Counted from the stretch's first letter, positions 25,177 to 33,832 are shown. The stretch is 64,000 bases of DNA from an uncultured Clostridia bacterium (GCA_947088135.1 CAMUFJ010000006.1:1-64000); one strand, 5' to 3'. Numbers and translations: made by a program. Notes: generated by a model not told the origin, from the letters alone.

Positions 25177-25190
25177 CGGAAATCAAATAA

Positions 25191-25223
25191 AAAACGGGCA
25201 CGGCTTTACGCCGTGCCCGTTTT
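25191..25223. terminator. Bidirectional terminator
   Basis: Perfect 14-bp arms AAAACGGGCACGGC/GCCGTGCCCGTTTT with a TTTAC loop, shared by the HTH gene and the convergent giant lipoprotein gene. Confidence 0.95.
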
Positions 25224-25231
25224 AAACTTCG

Positions 25232-28200
25232 TTATTCTTCGTCCTCGCCGTCGTCTTTTACGATTTTGAGCTTGGTCTTTTTCTTAGGTTGCTTTGCTTT
25301 CGCGTTCTTACGCGACGCCTTGATCGCGCGCTGTACAATGACCGCAACGATCGCGAACACCAACGCCGCCGCAACCGAACCGGAGGCGATCAACAGCCAC
25401 ACGTTCGCGTCCGAACCGCTCTCTTCCTCGGTGGGCTCCTCTTCGTCGTCGCCCGTGCCCAAGTCGTCTTCGGGAACGGATACGTTGTAAGCCGAGTAAT
25501 CGAGGAACAGCGTGTTGTCGTTGTACAACAGTGCGATGAGCTGTTCGGAATAGCCCGATTGTTTGTACGAGCCGTGCGGGTCGCCCAGCTTTTCCTCGTC
25601 CTTCGTCGCGTCGTAGCGCAGATAGGTGGGGGAGTCGTAATAGGTGAAGGTGTAATACAGCGCGCCCTCGGTAAGGTTGTCCTTATCGCCGATCCCCGCC
25701 TTGTCTTTGAGTTCCGCAACCGCTTCGTTCAAAACGTCGGAGTAGTCGGAAATGCTTTCCGATTTATAATCGTCGAAAATCACGTAGCTCTTCTTTGCAA
25801 GCCCGTTGCCCTCGCTGTCGTTGCGCGTGCCCGCCCAAACTTCGAGGCGGAAGGTCTTTTGCTCGGAACCCGTGCGCAGATAGAAGGTAACGTCCGTCCA
25901 GCCGTGCACGTTGTCCGCGCTTCCCTTTACCGTAACGGAGGAAACGAATTTCCCGAGCGTTTCGTCGGAAGGCGCGTTGTAGCGGATCCAACTGCCGTCG
26001 AAGCCGCTTGCTTCCTGCAAGTCTTTCACTTCTTGGGTGTAAGCCGCGTCGCCCGTTTTTGTTTTGTCGTAATACGCCCAGAACTTGCCGCCGTGCGCAT
26101 AGTACGCGATCGTTTCGTCGGAAGTGATCTTATTGCCGTTGTCGTCGGTGGCGTAGTTTTGCAGGTTTGCGTAATACGCTCCGCCCGTTTCTCCTACGCG
26201 GGTGTAAAGCCCGTTGTCCTGCTTGTAGAAAGCGATGTCCGTGCGCTTGTTGAAATCGTCCTTCGAAGGGTCTTTCGTGCAGATATTGCCCTCGTCGTCG
26301 TACCAATAGGTGACTTTCGGAACGATGGGTTTGAGCGTGTCGTTATATCCCTTCTTCGCGTCGGACGTGTCGATGAGGTAAACGGACGCCGTCGCGTCTG
26401 CGCTCAGCTTCACCCTGAGGGAAATCTTGCGGTAGGAGTTGGCGGAAAGCGTTTCCGTCTTATTGAGATACCCGTAAGAGGGCTGCGCCTCGTCGCCGTT
26501 GTTGAGAATGACGAGGGGTTGGTTGGCGACCTTCGCGGGGTTTTCCTTGTCGTAGAAGACGTTCTGCCACCAGTCGCTTCCGCCGTTCGCCTGCGGGAGA
26601 ATTCCGCTCCAAGACTCGTTCTTGTAATTTCTTTGCCATTTCGCATTCAAAAGACCCGCGAACACGCCTTTTTCTTTGAGCTCTTCCACCGTGGGGTTGG
26701 GCGTTCCGTTCGGCACCATGGAGATGCTTCCGCTCTGCACGCCCGTAAAGCTTACGGGAGTTGCGAAGCCTTGCTCGATGTCGGAGGTGATAGACGCGTC
26801 GTCAAATTTTTGGGTGGGGGTCACTTCGCCCGTGAGGGAAACCTTTTTGGCGTACGTGCCCGTCGAAGCGTAGCCGAACAGCTTGGAGTCGATGTTCTTG
26901 ATATACTCGAAGTTGGCAAACGCCGCGTAACCGTCGCAATAGTTGCTCTTCGTCGTCCCCGCAACCGCGGTAGGGCCGTAGGTGAATTTCAAAGAGAAGG
27001 TCTTTTGGGAATCCGTTTCGTTCTCCACGAAGAAGAAGCACTGCACCCAGCCCTTGTAAATGTCTTTGTTGTCCTCGTCCACGTCCACCGTGTTTACGGT
27101 AGTGGAGTCGAAGGGGGAAATGCTCGTTTCGTTCACGCCGTCCACAAGGGTGACGCCCGCGCCGCTCATGCCGCTGCGGATCGAGCTCGTCTTTACAAAG
27201 AAGGAGATGAGAATGCGCTCGTCCTTTTGCAGGGTAAACTCGTCGTTCGTCATCGTGGCGGTGAAGGGAGCTCCGCTCGCGGAGAGGAGCATGATAACGT
27301 CGTCGCTTCTGTCGCCGTTGCCCTTAAAGAAACGGTCCTCGAAATCTTTCTCGAAGATATGTTTCAGATAGTCGTTGCTCATGCCTTTTAGCGTTTCAAA
27401 GGTTGTTTGCTCATATATATCGTTCGGACCTTTGCTTACGGGGGCCTTGCGCTCCTCGTTGCCCGAGAGCTCCGTCGTTTCGTCAGCGGTCACGTTGCCC
27501 GACGGCAGATATTCGAACGCCGTGTCCCCTTTGAGGTCGAGGGAGTACGTTCTTTCTTCGTCCGATTTCGTTCCCGTCGCGTCGAAGGTCTTTTCTTCCT
27601 TTTCGCTCGTGAGGTCGCAGTTCTGCTCCACGTCGGGGAAGCTTTTCGCGTCGATGATCTTGCAGGAAACGTCGTCGAAGAAGGCGTAGCCGTTCACCGC
27701 CTCGTAGCGGTTGTCGGAAGAGCTTTGCCCGAGCCCGAGCACGATTTTAAAGGTGCTCGTCGCATAGGTGTTCGCCTGTACGTAAACGGTGTACTTCTGC
27801 CACTCGCCCTTGGTGTTGATGTTTTTAATCTGCATTTGGTCGAGCGTCGTTCCGCCCACCGTGTTGGTAACGCCGATATACGCGCCCGCATAGTTTTCCA
27901 CGGCAATGCCGTCGGGGTGCTCGGCGGGAATCGTTTCGTCGCCCTCCGTCTTGTCGGTGTCGTAGCCGTAGTGGTACAGCTCGTCCGTTCTCACCCAAAC
28001 GGAAACTTCCGCCGCAGTGCCCGCTTCGAGCGTAATGGTCGTGCCCGAGGTATAATACTGCCCCGTACCCACAACGTTGTTGGTCTTGGTGTGGTTGTGG
28101 ATCATGAGGAGGTGATTCTCGTCCTCGATCGCGCCCTCGCCCTCCGTTGCGTGCGCGGGAGCAAGCTTTTTCGTGTCTTCCTTCGCGAAATACTCGGAAA

Positions 28201-28726
28201 GCGCCTCCACGTCCTCGAAGTCCATGGAGTAATTGTATTTGTCGAAGAGCTTTTTCTCTTCGGAGTCGGAAGCGAGATTCTTGATATCGTCCTTTTTATC
28301 TTCTAAAAATTTCAAACGGTCGTAAACGGTCACGTCATCGTCCGTCCAATGCGCGAACGCGTCCGCCACGTCGGTAAACTCTCTGCCCGATTTGGTCAAA
28401 TCGTTGAATTCGTCCAAATTGAGAATGCCCGAACGGGTGTCGGAGGAAGGAGAGCCGGAGGTAAACGACCAGCTTGTGGGCGAATAAAGGAAGGTACGCT
28501 TGTCCTCCCGTTCCGTTTCCTTATCGGAATAGAATTCGAAATTCCCGTTTTTGAGAAGCTGGGTATCCGTTTCGGTCGCAACGGGATCGTCCGTATCGTC
28601 CCCGTCGTCGTTCTCGTTGCCTCCGCACGCGGCGAGCACCCCCATGGAAAGGGAAAGGCAAAGGGTCAGGGAGAGCGCCGTAATTGCCCGTCTTTTCCAT
28701 TTTCCGTTTACAAAAAATTTAGCCAT
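25232..28726 (-). CDS. Giant surface lipoprotein with carbohydrate-binding-like modules and a C-terminal membrane helix
   Basis: This 1164-residue protein has a signal peptide ending LAAC (Cys near residue 34) and an acidic Asp-rich linker. The long extracellular body has several segments like galactose-binding or CBM jelly-rolls, for example WQKYTVYVQANTYATSTFKI followed by YAFFDDVSCKII, and later WTDVTFYLRTG followed by YVIFDDYKSE. No catalytic motif is recognisable. Near residue 1105 a single helix (WLLIASGSVAAALVFAIVAV) leads to a lysine-rich tail. AAGGAAG precedes the ATG. It is the largest gene here and monocistronic. A glycan-binding surface role is inferred. Confidence 0.82.
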   Translation of the reverse strand: MAKFFVNGKWKRRAITALSLTLCLSLSMGVLAACGGNENDDGDDTDDPVATETDTQLLKNGNFEFYSDKETEREDKRTFLYSPTSWSFTSGSPSSDTRSGILNLDEFNDLTKSGREFTDVADAFAHWTDDDVTVYDRLKFLEDKKDDIKNLASDSEEKKLFDKYNYSMDFEDVEALSEYFAKEDTKKLAPAHATEGEGAIEDENHLLMIHNHTKTNNVVGTGQYYTSGTTITLEAGTAAEVSVWVRTDELYHYGYDTDKTEGDETIPAEHPDGIAVENYAGAYIGVTNTVGGTTLDQMQIKNINTKGEWQKYTVYVQANTYATSTFKIVLGLGQSSSDNRYEAVNGYAFFDDVSCKIIDAKSFPDVEQNCDLTSEKEEKTFDATGTKSDEERTYSLDLKGDTAFEYLPSGNVTADETTELSGNEERKAPVSKGPNDIYEQTTFETLKGMSNDYLKHIFEKDFEDRFFKGNGDRSDDVIMLLSASGAPFTATMTNDEFTLQKDERILISFFVKTSSIRSGMSGAGVTLVDGVNETSISPFDSTTVNTVDVDEDNKDIYKGWVQCFFFVENETDSQKTFSLKFTYGPTAVAGTTKSNYCDGYAAFANFEYIKNIDSKLFGYASTGTYAKKVSLTGEVTPTQKFDDASITSDIEQGFATPVSFTGVQSGSISMVPNGTPNPTVEELKEKGVFAGLLNAKWQRNYKNESWSGILPQANGGSDWWQNVFYDKENPAKVANQPLVILNNGDEAQPSYGYLNKTETLSANSYRKISLRVKLSADATASVYLIDTSDAKKGYNDTLKPIVPKVTYWYDDEGNICTKDPSKDDFNKRTDIAFYKQDNGLYTRVGETGGAYYANLQNYATDDNGNKITSDETIAYYAHGGKFWAYYDKTKTGDAAYTQEVKDLQEASGFDGSWIRYNAPSDETLGKFVSSVTVKGSADNVHGWTDVTFYLRTGSEQKTFRLEVWAGTRNDSEGNGLAKKSYVIFDDYKSESISDYSDVLNEAVAELKDKAGIGDKDNLTEGALYYTFTYYDSPTYLRYDATKDEEKLGDPHGSYKQSGYSEQLIALLYNDNTLFLDYSAYNVSVPEDDLGTGDDEEEPTEEESGSDANVWLLIASGSVAAALVFAIVAVIVQRAIKASRKNAKAKQPKKKTKLKIVKDDGEDEE

Positions 28727-28801
28727 ATAACTTCCTTTTTCAAACAGGCGCGCAAAAGCTTACGCTTCCCCGTTTGCGATTTTTTATAGCGATTCCATTC
28801 T

Positions 28802-28830
28802 ATTTTAATATAAAACGCTCGGATATGCAA
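28802..28830 (-). promoter_or_regulatory. Sigma-A promoter of the giant lipoprotein
   Basis: On the minus strand: TTGCAT, 17 bp, TAAAAT, with a leader of about 70 nt. Confidence 0.75.
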
Positions 28831-28908
28831 GCAATTCTGCGTGAAAACGCAAAAAATCCGAAAAAAATTACGTGAAAGGCACAAACTGAATAAGAGCTTG
28901 GAGGGATC

Positions 28909-29259
28909 ATGCGTAAGAATATAAAGCTTTTGGGCGGCGGCGCGCTGACGGGCGCGGCAAACGGATTGTTCGGCGGGGGAGGCGGTATGATCGCCGTTCC
29001 CGTCTTGGAAAAGAGCGGTATGGGCGCGCTCTTTGCGCACGCTACGGCGATCGCCGTCATTTTGCCCGTTTGTTTGGTAAGCGGGGCGATCTATCTGTGG
29101 TTCGTGCCCATTCCGGTTTCGCAGCTCCTGCCGGTCGCGCTGGGTATGACGGCAGGGGGGATTTTGGGCGCGCGGCTGCTGCCCGCCGTGTCCGCGGCGG
29201 GAGTCACTTATCTGTTCGCCCTGTTTATGCTGGCGGCGGGCGTGAGGATGCTCTTCTGA
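28909..29259 (+). CDS. TauE/SafE-family transporter, N-terminal half
   Basis: This 116-residue, four-helix protein has the family glycine motif ANGLFGGGGGMIAVPVL at its start. TauE/SafE (TSUP) transporters normally hold two such halves in one chain of about 250 residues. GGAGGG precedes the ATG. The stop codon overlaps the start of the second half (TGATG), so both are made together and presumably form one transporter for sulfite, sulfonate or another organic anion. Confidence 0.85.
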   Translation: MRKNIKLLGGGALTGAANGLFGGGGGMIAVPVLEKSGMGALFAHATAIAVILPVCLVSGAIYLWFVPIPVSQLLPVALGMTAGGILGARLLPAVSAAGVTYLFALFMLAAGVRMLF

Positions 29260-29645
29260 TGGCGTTCATTCTCTTTGCCGTATGCGGATTTTTGGGCGGT
29301 ATTCTGGGGGGAATGGGTATGGGCGGCGGCACTGCGCTCATTCCGCTTTTAACTATTTTTTGCGGAGTACAGCAAAACGTGGCGCAGGGGTTGAATCTGC
29401 TTTCCTTTTTGCCCATGTCGCTCTTTGCCCTTACCGTCCACGCGAAAAACGGCTTGCTCGTCAAGGATAAAATATGGTGGATCGTTCTTCCCGCGCTCGT
29501 CTTTTCGGTGCTCGGATCGCTTTGCGCGGCGTTTTTGCCCGCGCGCGCCCTCCGCAGCGGTTTCGGCGTGTTTTTGATCGTCCTGTCCTTTACCCGCTTC
29601 GTCGCCGCCCGCAAAATGCAGTTAAAAAAACAGCGTTCGGATTGA
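29259..29645 (+). CDS. TauE/SafE-family transporter, C-terminal half
   Basis: This 128-residue, four-helix protein has the second glycine motif GGILGGMGMGGGTALIPLL followed by GVQQNVAQGLNLLSFLP, the usual second-repeat sequence. Its ATG at 29259 shares a base with the stop of the first half. Because both halves have intact reading frames and the junction is a normal coupling signal, I read this as a genuine split gene, not a sequencing error. Substrate unknown. Confidence 0.85.
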   Translation: MAFILFAVCGFLGGILGGMGMGGGTALIPLLTIFCGVQQNVAQGLNLLSFLPMSLFALTVHAKNGLLVKDKIWWIVLPALVFSVLGSLCAAFLPARALRSGFGVFLIVLSFTRFVAARKMQLKKQRSD

Positions 29646-29662
29646 ACCGCTCGCTGTTTTTT
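29625..29662. terminator. Bidirectional terminator overlapping the end of the transporter gene
   Basis: AAAAAACAGCG (29625-29635) pairs with CGCTGTTTTTT (29652-29662); the stop codon lies within the loop. Confidence 0.75.
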
Positions 29663-29665
29663 CCG

Positions 29666-29878
29666 TTAAAGCTCGATTCCGCACAAACGGAATTTTTGTC
29701 GGTTGGGAAAGGTGATGCTAATGCCGTCTTTTGTCAATTGAACGTTTCCCCAAAAATAATCGGAAATGAGCGGCGCGAGTTCCTGCAAAAGTTCGCTTGC
29801 GGAAAAGCGTTTTTCTTTTGTTGCTTCTTGGTAAGCCGTCGCTTTGTCATTTGTCCAACCGTTAATTTGTTTTTCCAT
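29666..29878 (-). CDS. 70-residue protein, paralogue of 59436-59651
   Basis: This small soluble protein has no signal or membrane helix. Its core, LLQELAPLISDYF then ITFPNRQKFRL, matches LLQEIAPLLEDYF and LRFPNGQKFKL in the gene at 59436. The pattern suggests an N-terminal helix pair and a C-terminal beta-hairpin. AGAGG precedes the ATG at 29878, and a consensus promoter lies upstream, so it is surely expressed. Function unknown. It is divergent from the two-HTH regulator at 30008. Confidence 0.8.
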   Translation of the reverse strand: MEKQINGWTNDKATAYQEATKEKRFSASELLQELAPLISDYFWGNVQLTKDGISITFPNRQKFRLCGIEL

Positions 29879-29927
29879 TTTGTACCTCTTGAAAATATTT
29901 TCGGACGCGTATCGTATCCATAGCTCT

Positions 29928-29956
29928 ATTATATGCCTAACTTTTGCCTATTGCAA
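29928..29956 (-). promoter_or_regulatory. Sigma-A promoter of the 70-residue protein
   Basis: On the minus strand: TTGCAA, 17 bp, TATAAT. Confidence 0.8.
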
Positions 29957-30007
29957 GCAAAATTGGCAAACCTAAGGGAAAATATTGATGGGACGAGGTG
30001 CGAATTT

Positions 30008-30460
30008 ATGGAAAATTTGTCGAAATTTGGCGAAAACTTGTCAGACTTGCTTTTAGACGCAAAATACACGGCGAAAAGCTTTTCGGAAGCGACGGGCATC
30101 GACCGTTCGGTCGTCTACAAATATCTGCGGGGCGAGGTGATGCCCACGCTGCCGAATTTGTTGCTGATCGCCGATTATTTCGGCTGTTCCTTGGATTATC
30201 TTTTGGGGGTCACGGCGGAAAATCCGCCCGTCCGTTTTAAAAAGGCTGTGTCGTTTGACGAGCGGTTTCGGGCGCTCCTGACCGAGAAATTTCAAACGCG
30301 TTACCGTTTTTTACAATACGCCCGCGAAAAGAAGGTGAGTTTTGCCAAGCAAAGCTTGGACGACTGGTATCACGGGAAACGGTTTCCGTCGGTGGATAGT
30401 TTTGTCGTACTTGCGGGATTGTTTCATTGTCCGTTGGATTATTTTGCGGGCAGAGAATAA
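30008..30460 (+). CDS. Regulator with two XRE-like HTH domains
   Basis: This 150-residue protein has a clear XRE domain in residues 12-68 (AKSFSEATGIDRSVVYKYLR, then LLLIADYFGCSLDYLLG). A second, weaker copy follows in residues 85-148, ending VLAGLFHCPLDYFAG. The two ends align well (LADYFGCSLDYLLG against LAGLFHCPLDYFAG), so this is an internal duplication. The ATG at 30008 has GAGGTG at 29996; the frame extends to 29933 but overlaps the divergent promoter. One chain could bind two half-sites. Targets unknown. Confidence 0.82.
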   Translation: MENLSKFGENLSDLLLDAKYTAKSFSEATGIDRSVVYKYLRGEVMPTLPNLLLIADYFGCSLDYLLGVTAENPPVRFKKAVSFDERFRALLTEKFQTRYRFLQYAREKKVSFAKQSLDDWYHGKRFPSVDSFVVLAGLFHCPLDYFAGRE

Positions 30461-30586
30461 GCGCGGAATATCGCTGATAGACGCAAAGAATGTTTTATTT
30501 TAACTTTTTCTGAAAAAAAGTGTTAAATACGCCGAAAAAAGGCAAAAAAAACCTTGTAAAAACACAAATTATTTTCAAAAAGGGTA

Positions 30587-30615
30587 TAGACAAACCGACT
30601 TTCCCGTGTTATAAT
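30587..30615 (+). promoter_or_regulatory. Sigma-A promoter of the ppx operon
   Basis: TAGACA, 17 bp, TATAAT with an extended TGT. The start is predicted near 30622. Confidence 0.85.
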
Positions 30616-30621
30616 CGTAAC

Positions 30622-30763
30622 AATAGGGGAGGATGTCGGTTTTTTGTTTTTCTTCATGAAAAACGCGCGGAGATCCGGTAACAAAAATGACGGGTGCGCG
30701 CGGTATTCTTATATAAAAAGTGAAAGGGATTATTTGGGATAATAATCAAAAGAAGGTATGCGT
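30622..30763 (+). promoter_or_regulatory. 140-nt 5' leader of ppx with a conserved-looking hairpin
   Basis: The leader holds a two-part stem: CGCGC (30664-30668) with GCGCG (30696-30700) and ATCCG (30673-30677) with CGGGT (30691-30695). They are separated by an unpaired GGAG on the 5' side and capped by a 13-nt A-rich loop. No T run follows, so it is not a terminator. It may be a cis-regulatory RNA or a protein site. The gap 30461-30586 before the promoter is AT-rich and empty. Confidence 0.5.
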
Positions 30764-32278
30764 ATGGAAAAAATAGGGATTATTGATTTGGGCTCCAATT
30801 CCGCCCGTCTTGTCATCGTGGAGATGCTGGGAGACGGGCATTTTATGGTGGTGGACGAGCTCAAAGAGAGCGTGCGGCTCGGGCAGGATATGGACAGGGA
30901 CGGCTTTTTAAAGCCGCAGAGAGTGACGGAAACCATTAAAACTTTGAAAATGTTCAAGCGCCTTTGCGACGCAAGCGACGTGGACCGCATCATTGCCGTT
31001 GCGACGGCGGCGGTGCGCCGCGCCAAAAACCAGCGTTCCTTCCTCGATGAAATTCAGGCTACCTGCGGCGTTAAAGTCGCCGTGCTCTCCGAAGAAGAGG
31101 AGGCGACCCTCGTTTATCGGGGCGTGATCAATTCCATGGATCTTCCCAAGGGCATCATATTGGAGATCGGCGGAGGCAGTACCAAAATCATCTATTATAA
31201 CCGCAGGAGCATTCTCCACTACGCCACGCTCGCGTTCGGCGCGGTCACGCTCAACGACCTTTTCAACGACGAAGGCGTTTCCCCGAAGGAGCAGACGCAA
31301 AAAATCGAAGAATTCTTCACGGAACAGTTTAAAAAAATAGAATGGCTTTCGGAGGTGGACGAGGATACCCCCATGATCGGCGTGGGCGGGTCTTTCCGCA
31401 ACCTCTACAAAATGAACAAGATCGTTCGGAAATATCCCCTTAACGTCGTGCATAACTACACGTTCTTGACGGAAGATTTCCGCTCTATTTACGAAATGGT
31501 GCGCGTGCTCGACGTGGAAAAACGCAAGCGCATCCGCGGACTTTCGCCCAACCGTGCGGACATCATGCCCGCCGCGCTCGCCATCGTCAAGGCGTTTACC
31601 GACTATATGCACGTGGAGCAATTCACCATTGGCGGATGCGGGCTGCGGGAGGGCATCATGTTCAATCAGGCGCTTCCGCAGACGTTGGAACGTCCCATTT
31701 CCGACGTGCTCAGCTATTCGCTCGGAACGCTCGTCCGCTTCTACGGGTGCGATATTTCCCATATGGAAAACGTCGTACACTTGTCTATACAGCTCTTCAA
31801 ACAGCTAAGGGTACTGCATAAATTCCCCCGCGTCTATTTGAAGGTTCTCAAAATCGCGGCGAGTCTGCACGACTGCGGGCTTCGGGTGCGCTACTACAAC
31901 AATCAAATGCATTCCCGTTATATGATCCTCAATTCGGCGATTTTCGGGGCGACCCACCGCGAGATCGTGTTGGCGGCGTTCGTCGCGGGTTGTCACAGGA
32001 AAGAGGATCTTTCTCCCGCCGATTGGGCGCGGTATAAGGACATCGTGACCGACGAGGACATCGATATCGTGAAAAAGCTCGGCGTTCTCTTGCGCATCGG
32101 CGAAAGTCTTGACAGGAGCGGAAAGGGCATGGTAAAGGGGATCAACTGCGACGTATTGGGCGATTCCGTCATCATGAAAACGGAGCTTGCGGGCGAAGCT
32201 TCCCTTGAAATCCGCCAGGCGCTTGCGGCGGGCGCGGAGTTCAAACGCGCGTTCAAGAAAAATTTGGAAATTTTGTAA
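30764..32278 (+). CDS. ppx: Ppx/GppA-family exopolyphosphatase
   Basis: This 504-residue protein is of the ASKHA fold and removes phosphate from polyphosphate or pppGpp. It has the N-terminal phosphate loop IIDLGSNSARLVIVE, a second GGGSTKIIYY loop and VGGSFRNL. The C-terminal third is an HD-like helical domain (SLHDCGLRVRYYNNQMHSRY), as in long Ppx forms. I prefer the ATG at 30764, seven bases after AGAAGG, over the ATG at 30758. Its stop overlaps the maf start (TAATG). The link to stress or stringent signalling is from the family. Confidence 0.92.
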   Translation: MEKIGIIDLGSNSARLVIVEMLGDGHFMVVDELKESVRLGQDMDRDGFLKPQRVTETIKTLKMFKRLCDASDVDRIIAVATAAVRRAKNQRSFLDEIQATCGVKVAVLSEEEEATLVYRGVINSMDLPKGIILEIGGGSTKIIYYNRRSILHYATLAFGAVTLNDLFNDEGVSPKEQTQKIEEFFTEQFKKIEWLSEVDEDTPMIGVGGSFRNLYKMNKIVRKYPLNVVHNYTFLTEDFRSIYEMVRVLDVEKRKRIRGLSPNRADIMPAALAIVKAFTDYMHVEQFTIGGCGLREGIMFNQALPQTLERPISDVLSYSLGTLVRFYGCDISHMENVVHLSIQLFKQLRVLHKFPRVYLKVLKIAASLHDCGLRVRYYNNQMHSRYMILNSAIFGATHREIVLAAFVAGCHRKEDLSPADWARYKDIVTDEDIDIVKKLGVLLRIGESLDRSGKGMVKGINCDVLGDSVIMKTELAGEASLEIRQALAAGAEFKRAFKKNLEIL

Positions 32279-32832
32279 TGAAGCTTATTTTGGCGAGCGC
32301 GTCCCCCCGCAGGCGGGAATTGCTTGCGAAGATCGCCGAATTTCACGTAGAGCCCTCCCGTTTCGAGGAAAAAGCGGCGGGGCTTTCCGCAGAGCAAACG
32401 GCGGCGTATTTTGCGGAGGGAAAAGCGAAAGAGGTGCTTTCCCGTTTTCCCGATTCGCTCGTGCTGGGCGCGGACACCGTGGTAAGTCTGAACGGAACTG
32501 TTTTGGGGAAGCCCGAGAGCCGCGAACACGCGGCGGAAATGCTTCGCTCGCTCGGCGGGCGCACCCATGAAGTGATCACGGGCGTCTGCCTTACGGGGCG
32601 GGGCTTTTGCAAAACGCAAACGGTGAAAACGCAGGTGGAGTTTTTCCCGCTCGGCGAAGAGCTCGTCGCGCGGTACGTGGAAAGCGGACTTCCCATGGAT
32701 AAGGCGGGCGCGTACGGCATACAGGACGGTTATCCGCTTGTAAAGGCTTATTTCGGGAGCTACACCAACGTGGTGGGGCTTCCCGTAGACGAGGTGCGCG
32801 AATTGCTCGGCGCAGTAGAGCGATCAGTGTAG
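32278..32832 (+). CDS. maf: Maf-family nucleoside triphosphate pyrophosphatase
   Basis: This 184-residue house-cleaning enzyme hydrolyses dTTP, UTP and modified nucleotides to monophosphates. It shows LASASPRRRELL at the N-terminus, VLGADTVVSLNG in the middle and the DKAGAYGIQDGY signature. Its start overlaps the ppx stop. Being next to a MreB-like gene matches the Bacillus maf-mreB neighbourhood. Confidence 0.95.
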   Translation: MKLILASASPRRRELLAKIAEFHVEPSRFEEKAAGLSAEQTAAYFAEGKAKEVLSRFPDSLVLGADTVVSLNGTVLGKPESREHAAEMLRSLGGRTHEVITGVCLTGRGFCKTQTVKTQVEFFPLGEELVARYVESGLPMDKAGAYGIQDGYPLVKAYFGSYTNVVGLPVDEVRELLGAVERSV

Positions 32833-32848
32833 AAGCAAGGAGATACGA

Positions 32849-33832
32849 ATGTTAAAGCTTGCGATAGACGTCGGAACTTCCGGCACGAAAATTTATAAAA
32901 TCGGGAGCGGGATCGTCTTTTCCGAACCCACTTGCGTGACCGTACAAAAGGATACGGGGGAAATCCGCGCGTTCGGAAACGAGGCGAAAAGGCTTCTCGG
33001 GAAGACCGCCGACATGACGGAGGTCGTCTTTCCCGTGTTCGAAGGCGAGATCGTAAACGAACGCTGTGCGGCGGCGTATCTCGAATACGCGCTCCGCAAA
33101 ATCATGTGCCGCTCCTCCGTGGAAGCGGTTTTCTGCGTGCCCTGCGCCTATCCCGCCGCTTCGCGGGAAAAGTATTACCGCATGGCGAAATCGGCGGGCA
33201 TTTCCCGCATCGGATTTGTGGAAACGCCCTATCTTGCGGCGTTGGGGCAGGATATGCCCCTGTCCGAGGCAAATCCCGTGTTCGCGCTCGACATCGGCGC
33301 AGGCAAGGCGTCCGCCGCCTGTTTCTCCTTGGACGGGATTATCGCGGGCTTCACCATCAACGTGGGCGGGAACAATATGGATATCCATATTATCGACCAC
33401 ATTGCGGAGCTGTTTAATTTGAAAATCGGCGCGCTCACCAGCGAAAAGCTCAAAAACACGGTGGGCAGTTTTATCCCGCACGACAACCAAAGCATGATCG
33501 TAAACGGGCGGGACGTTTCCACGGGCAGGCCGCGCTCCGTTTCCGTTGCAAGCGCGGATATATTGTTCCCGATCGGTATTTACGTCGATAAAATCGTGGA
33601 GTACTGCGAATTGCTGCTCCAAAAGCTCCCTGCGGAGGTATCCGCCGCCATGTGCAAGAACGGTGTTCTCCTGTCGGGAGGCGTGTGCAATTTGCCGGGC
33701 TTTGCCGATTATTTAACGCAGAAACTGCAAATGGACGTCATCGCTCCGAGCGATCCCGTCATGGCGGTCGTGCTCGGCGGCGGCCGCGCGATCGGAAATC
33801 AAACGCTTCTCCGTAAATTGAGCATGGAATAA
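32849..33832 (+). CDS. MreB-like actin-fold protein
   Basis: This 327-residue protein has the MreB plan: phosphate 1 loop AIDVGTSGTKIYKIG, then GIVFSEPTCV and FGNEAKRLLGKT, phosphate 2 loop ALDIGAGKASAACF, and the adenosine site LLSGGVCNLPGFADYL. Several positions differ from canonical MreB (DLGTANT, DIGGGTTE, SGGGALL). It is thus a diverged family member, possibly closer to Mbl or MreBH-type proteins or a new clade. AAGGAG precedes the ATG. mreC and mreD do not follow; a terminator does. Confidence 0.8.
   Translation: MLKLAIDVGTSGTKIYKIGSGIVFSEPTCVTVQKDTGEIRAFGNEAKRLLGKTADMTEVVFPVFEGEIVNERCAAAYLEYALRKIMCRSSVEAVFCVPCAYPAASREKYYRMAKSAGISRIGFVETPYLAALGQDMPLSEANPVFALDIGAGKASAACFSLDGIIAGFTINVGGNNMDIHIIDHIAELFNLKIGALTSEKLKNTVGSFIPHDNQSMIVNGRDVSTGRPRSVSVASADILFPIGIYVDKIVEYCELLLQKLPAEVSAAMCKNGVLLSGGVCNLPGFADYLTQKLQMDVIAPSDPVMAVVLGGGRAIGNQTLLRKLSME

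Noticed and set aside
25289..27391. 700-residue frame antisense to the giant lipoprotein
   Set aside because: Same reasoning: codon-bias shadow of a long GC-rich gene, with no start signals or recognisable domain.
30629..30655. Eight-codon leader peptide upstream of ppx, with GGGGAGG directly abutting an ATG
   Set aside because: The ribosome site has no spacing to the ATG and the peptide has no codon bias suited to attenuation.
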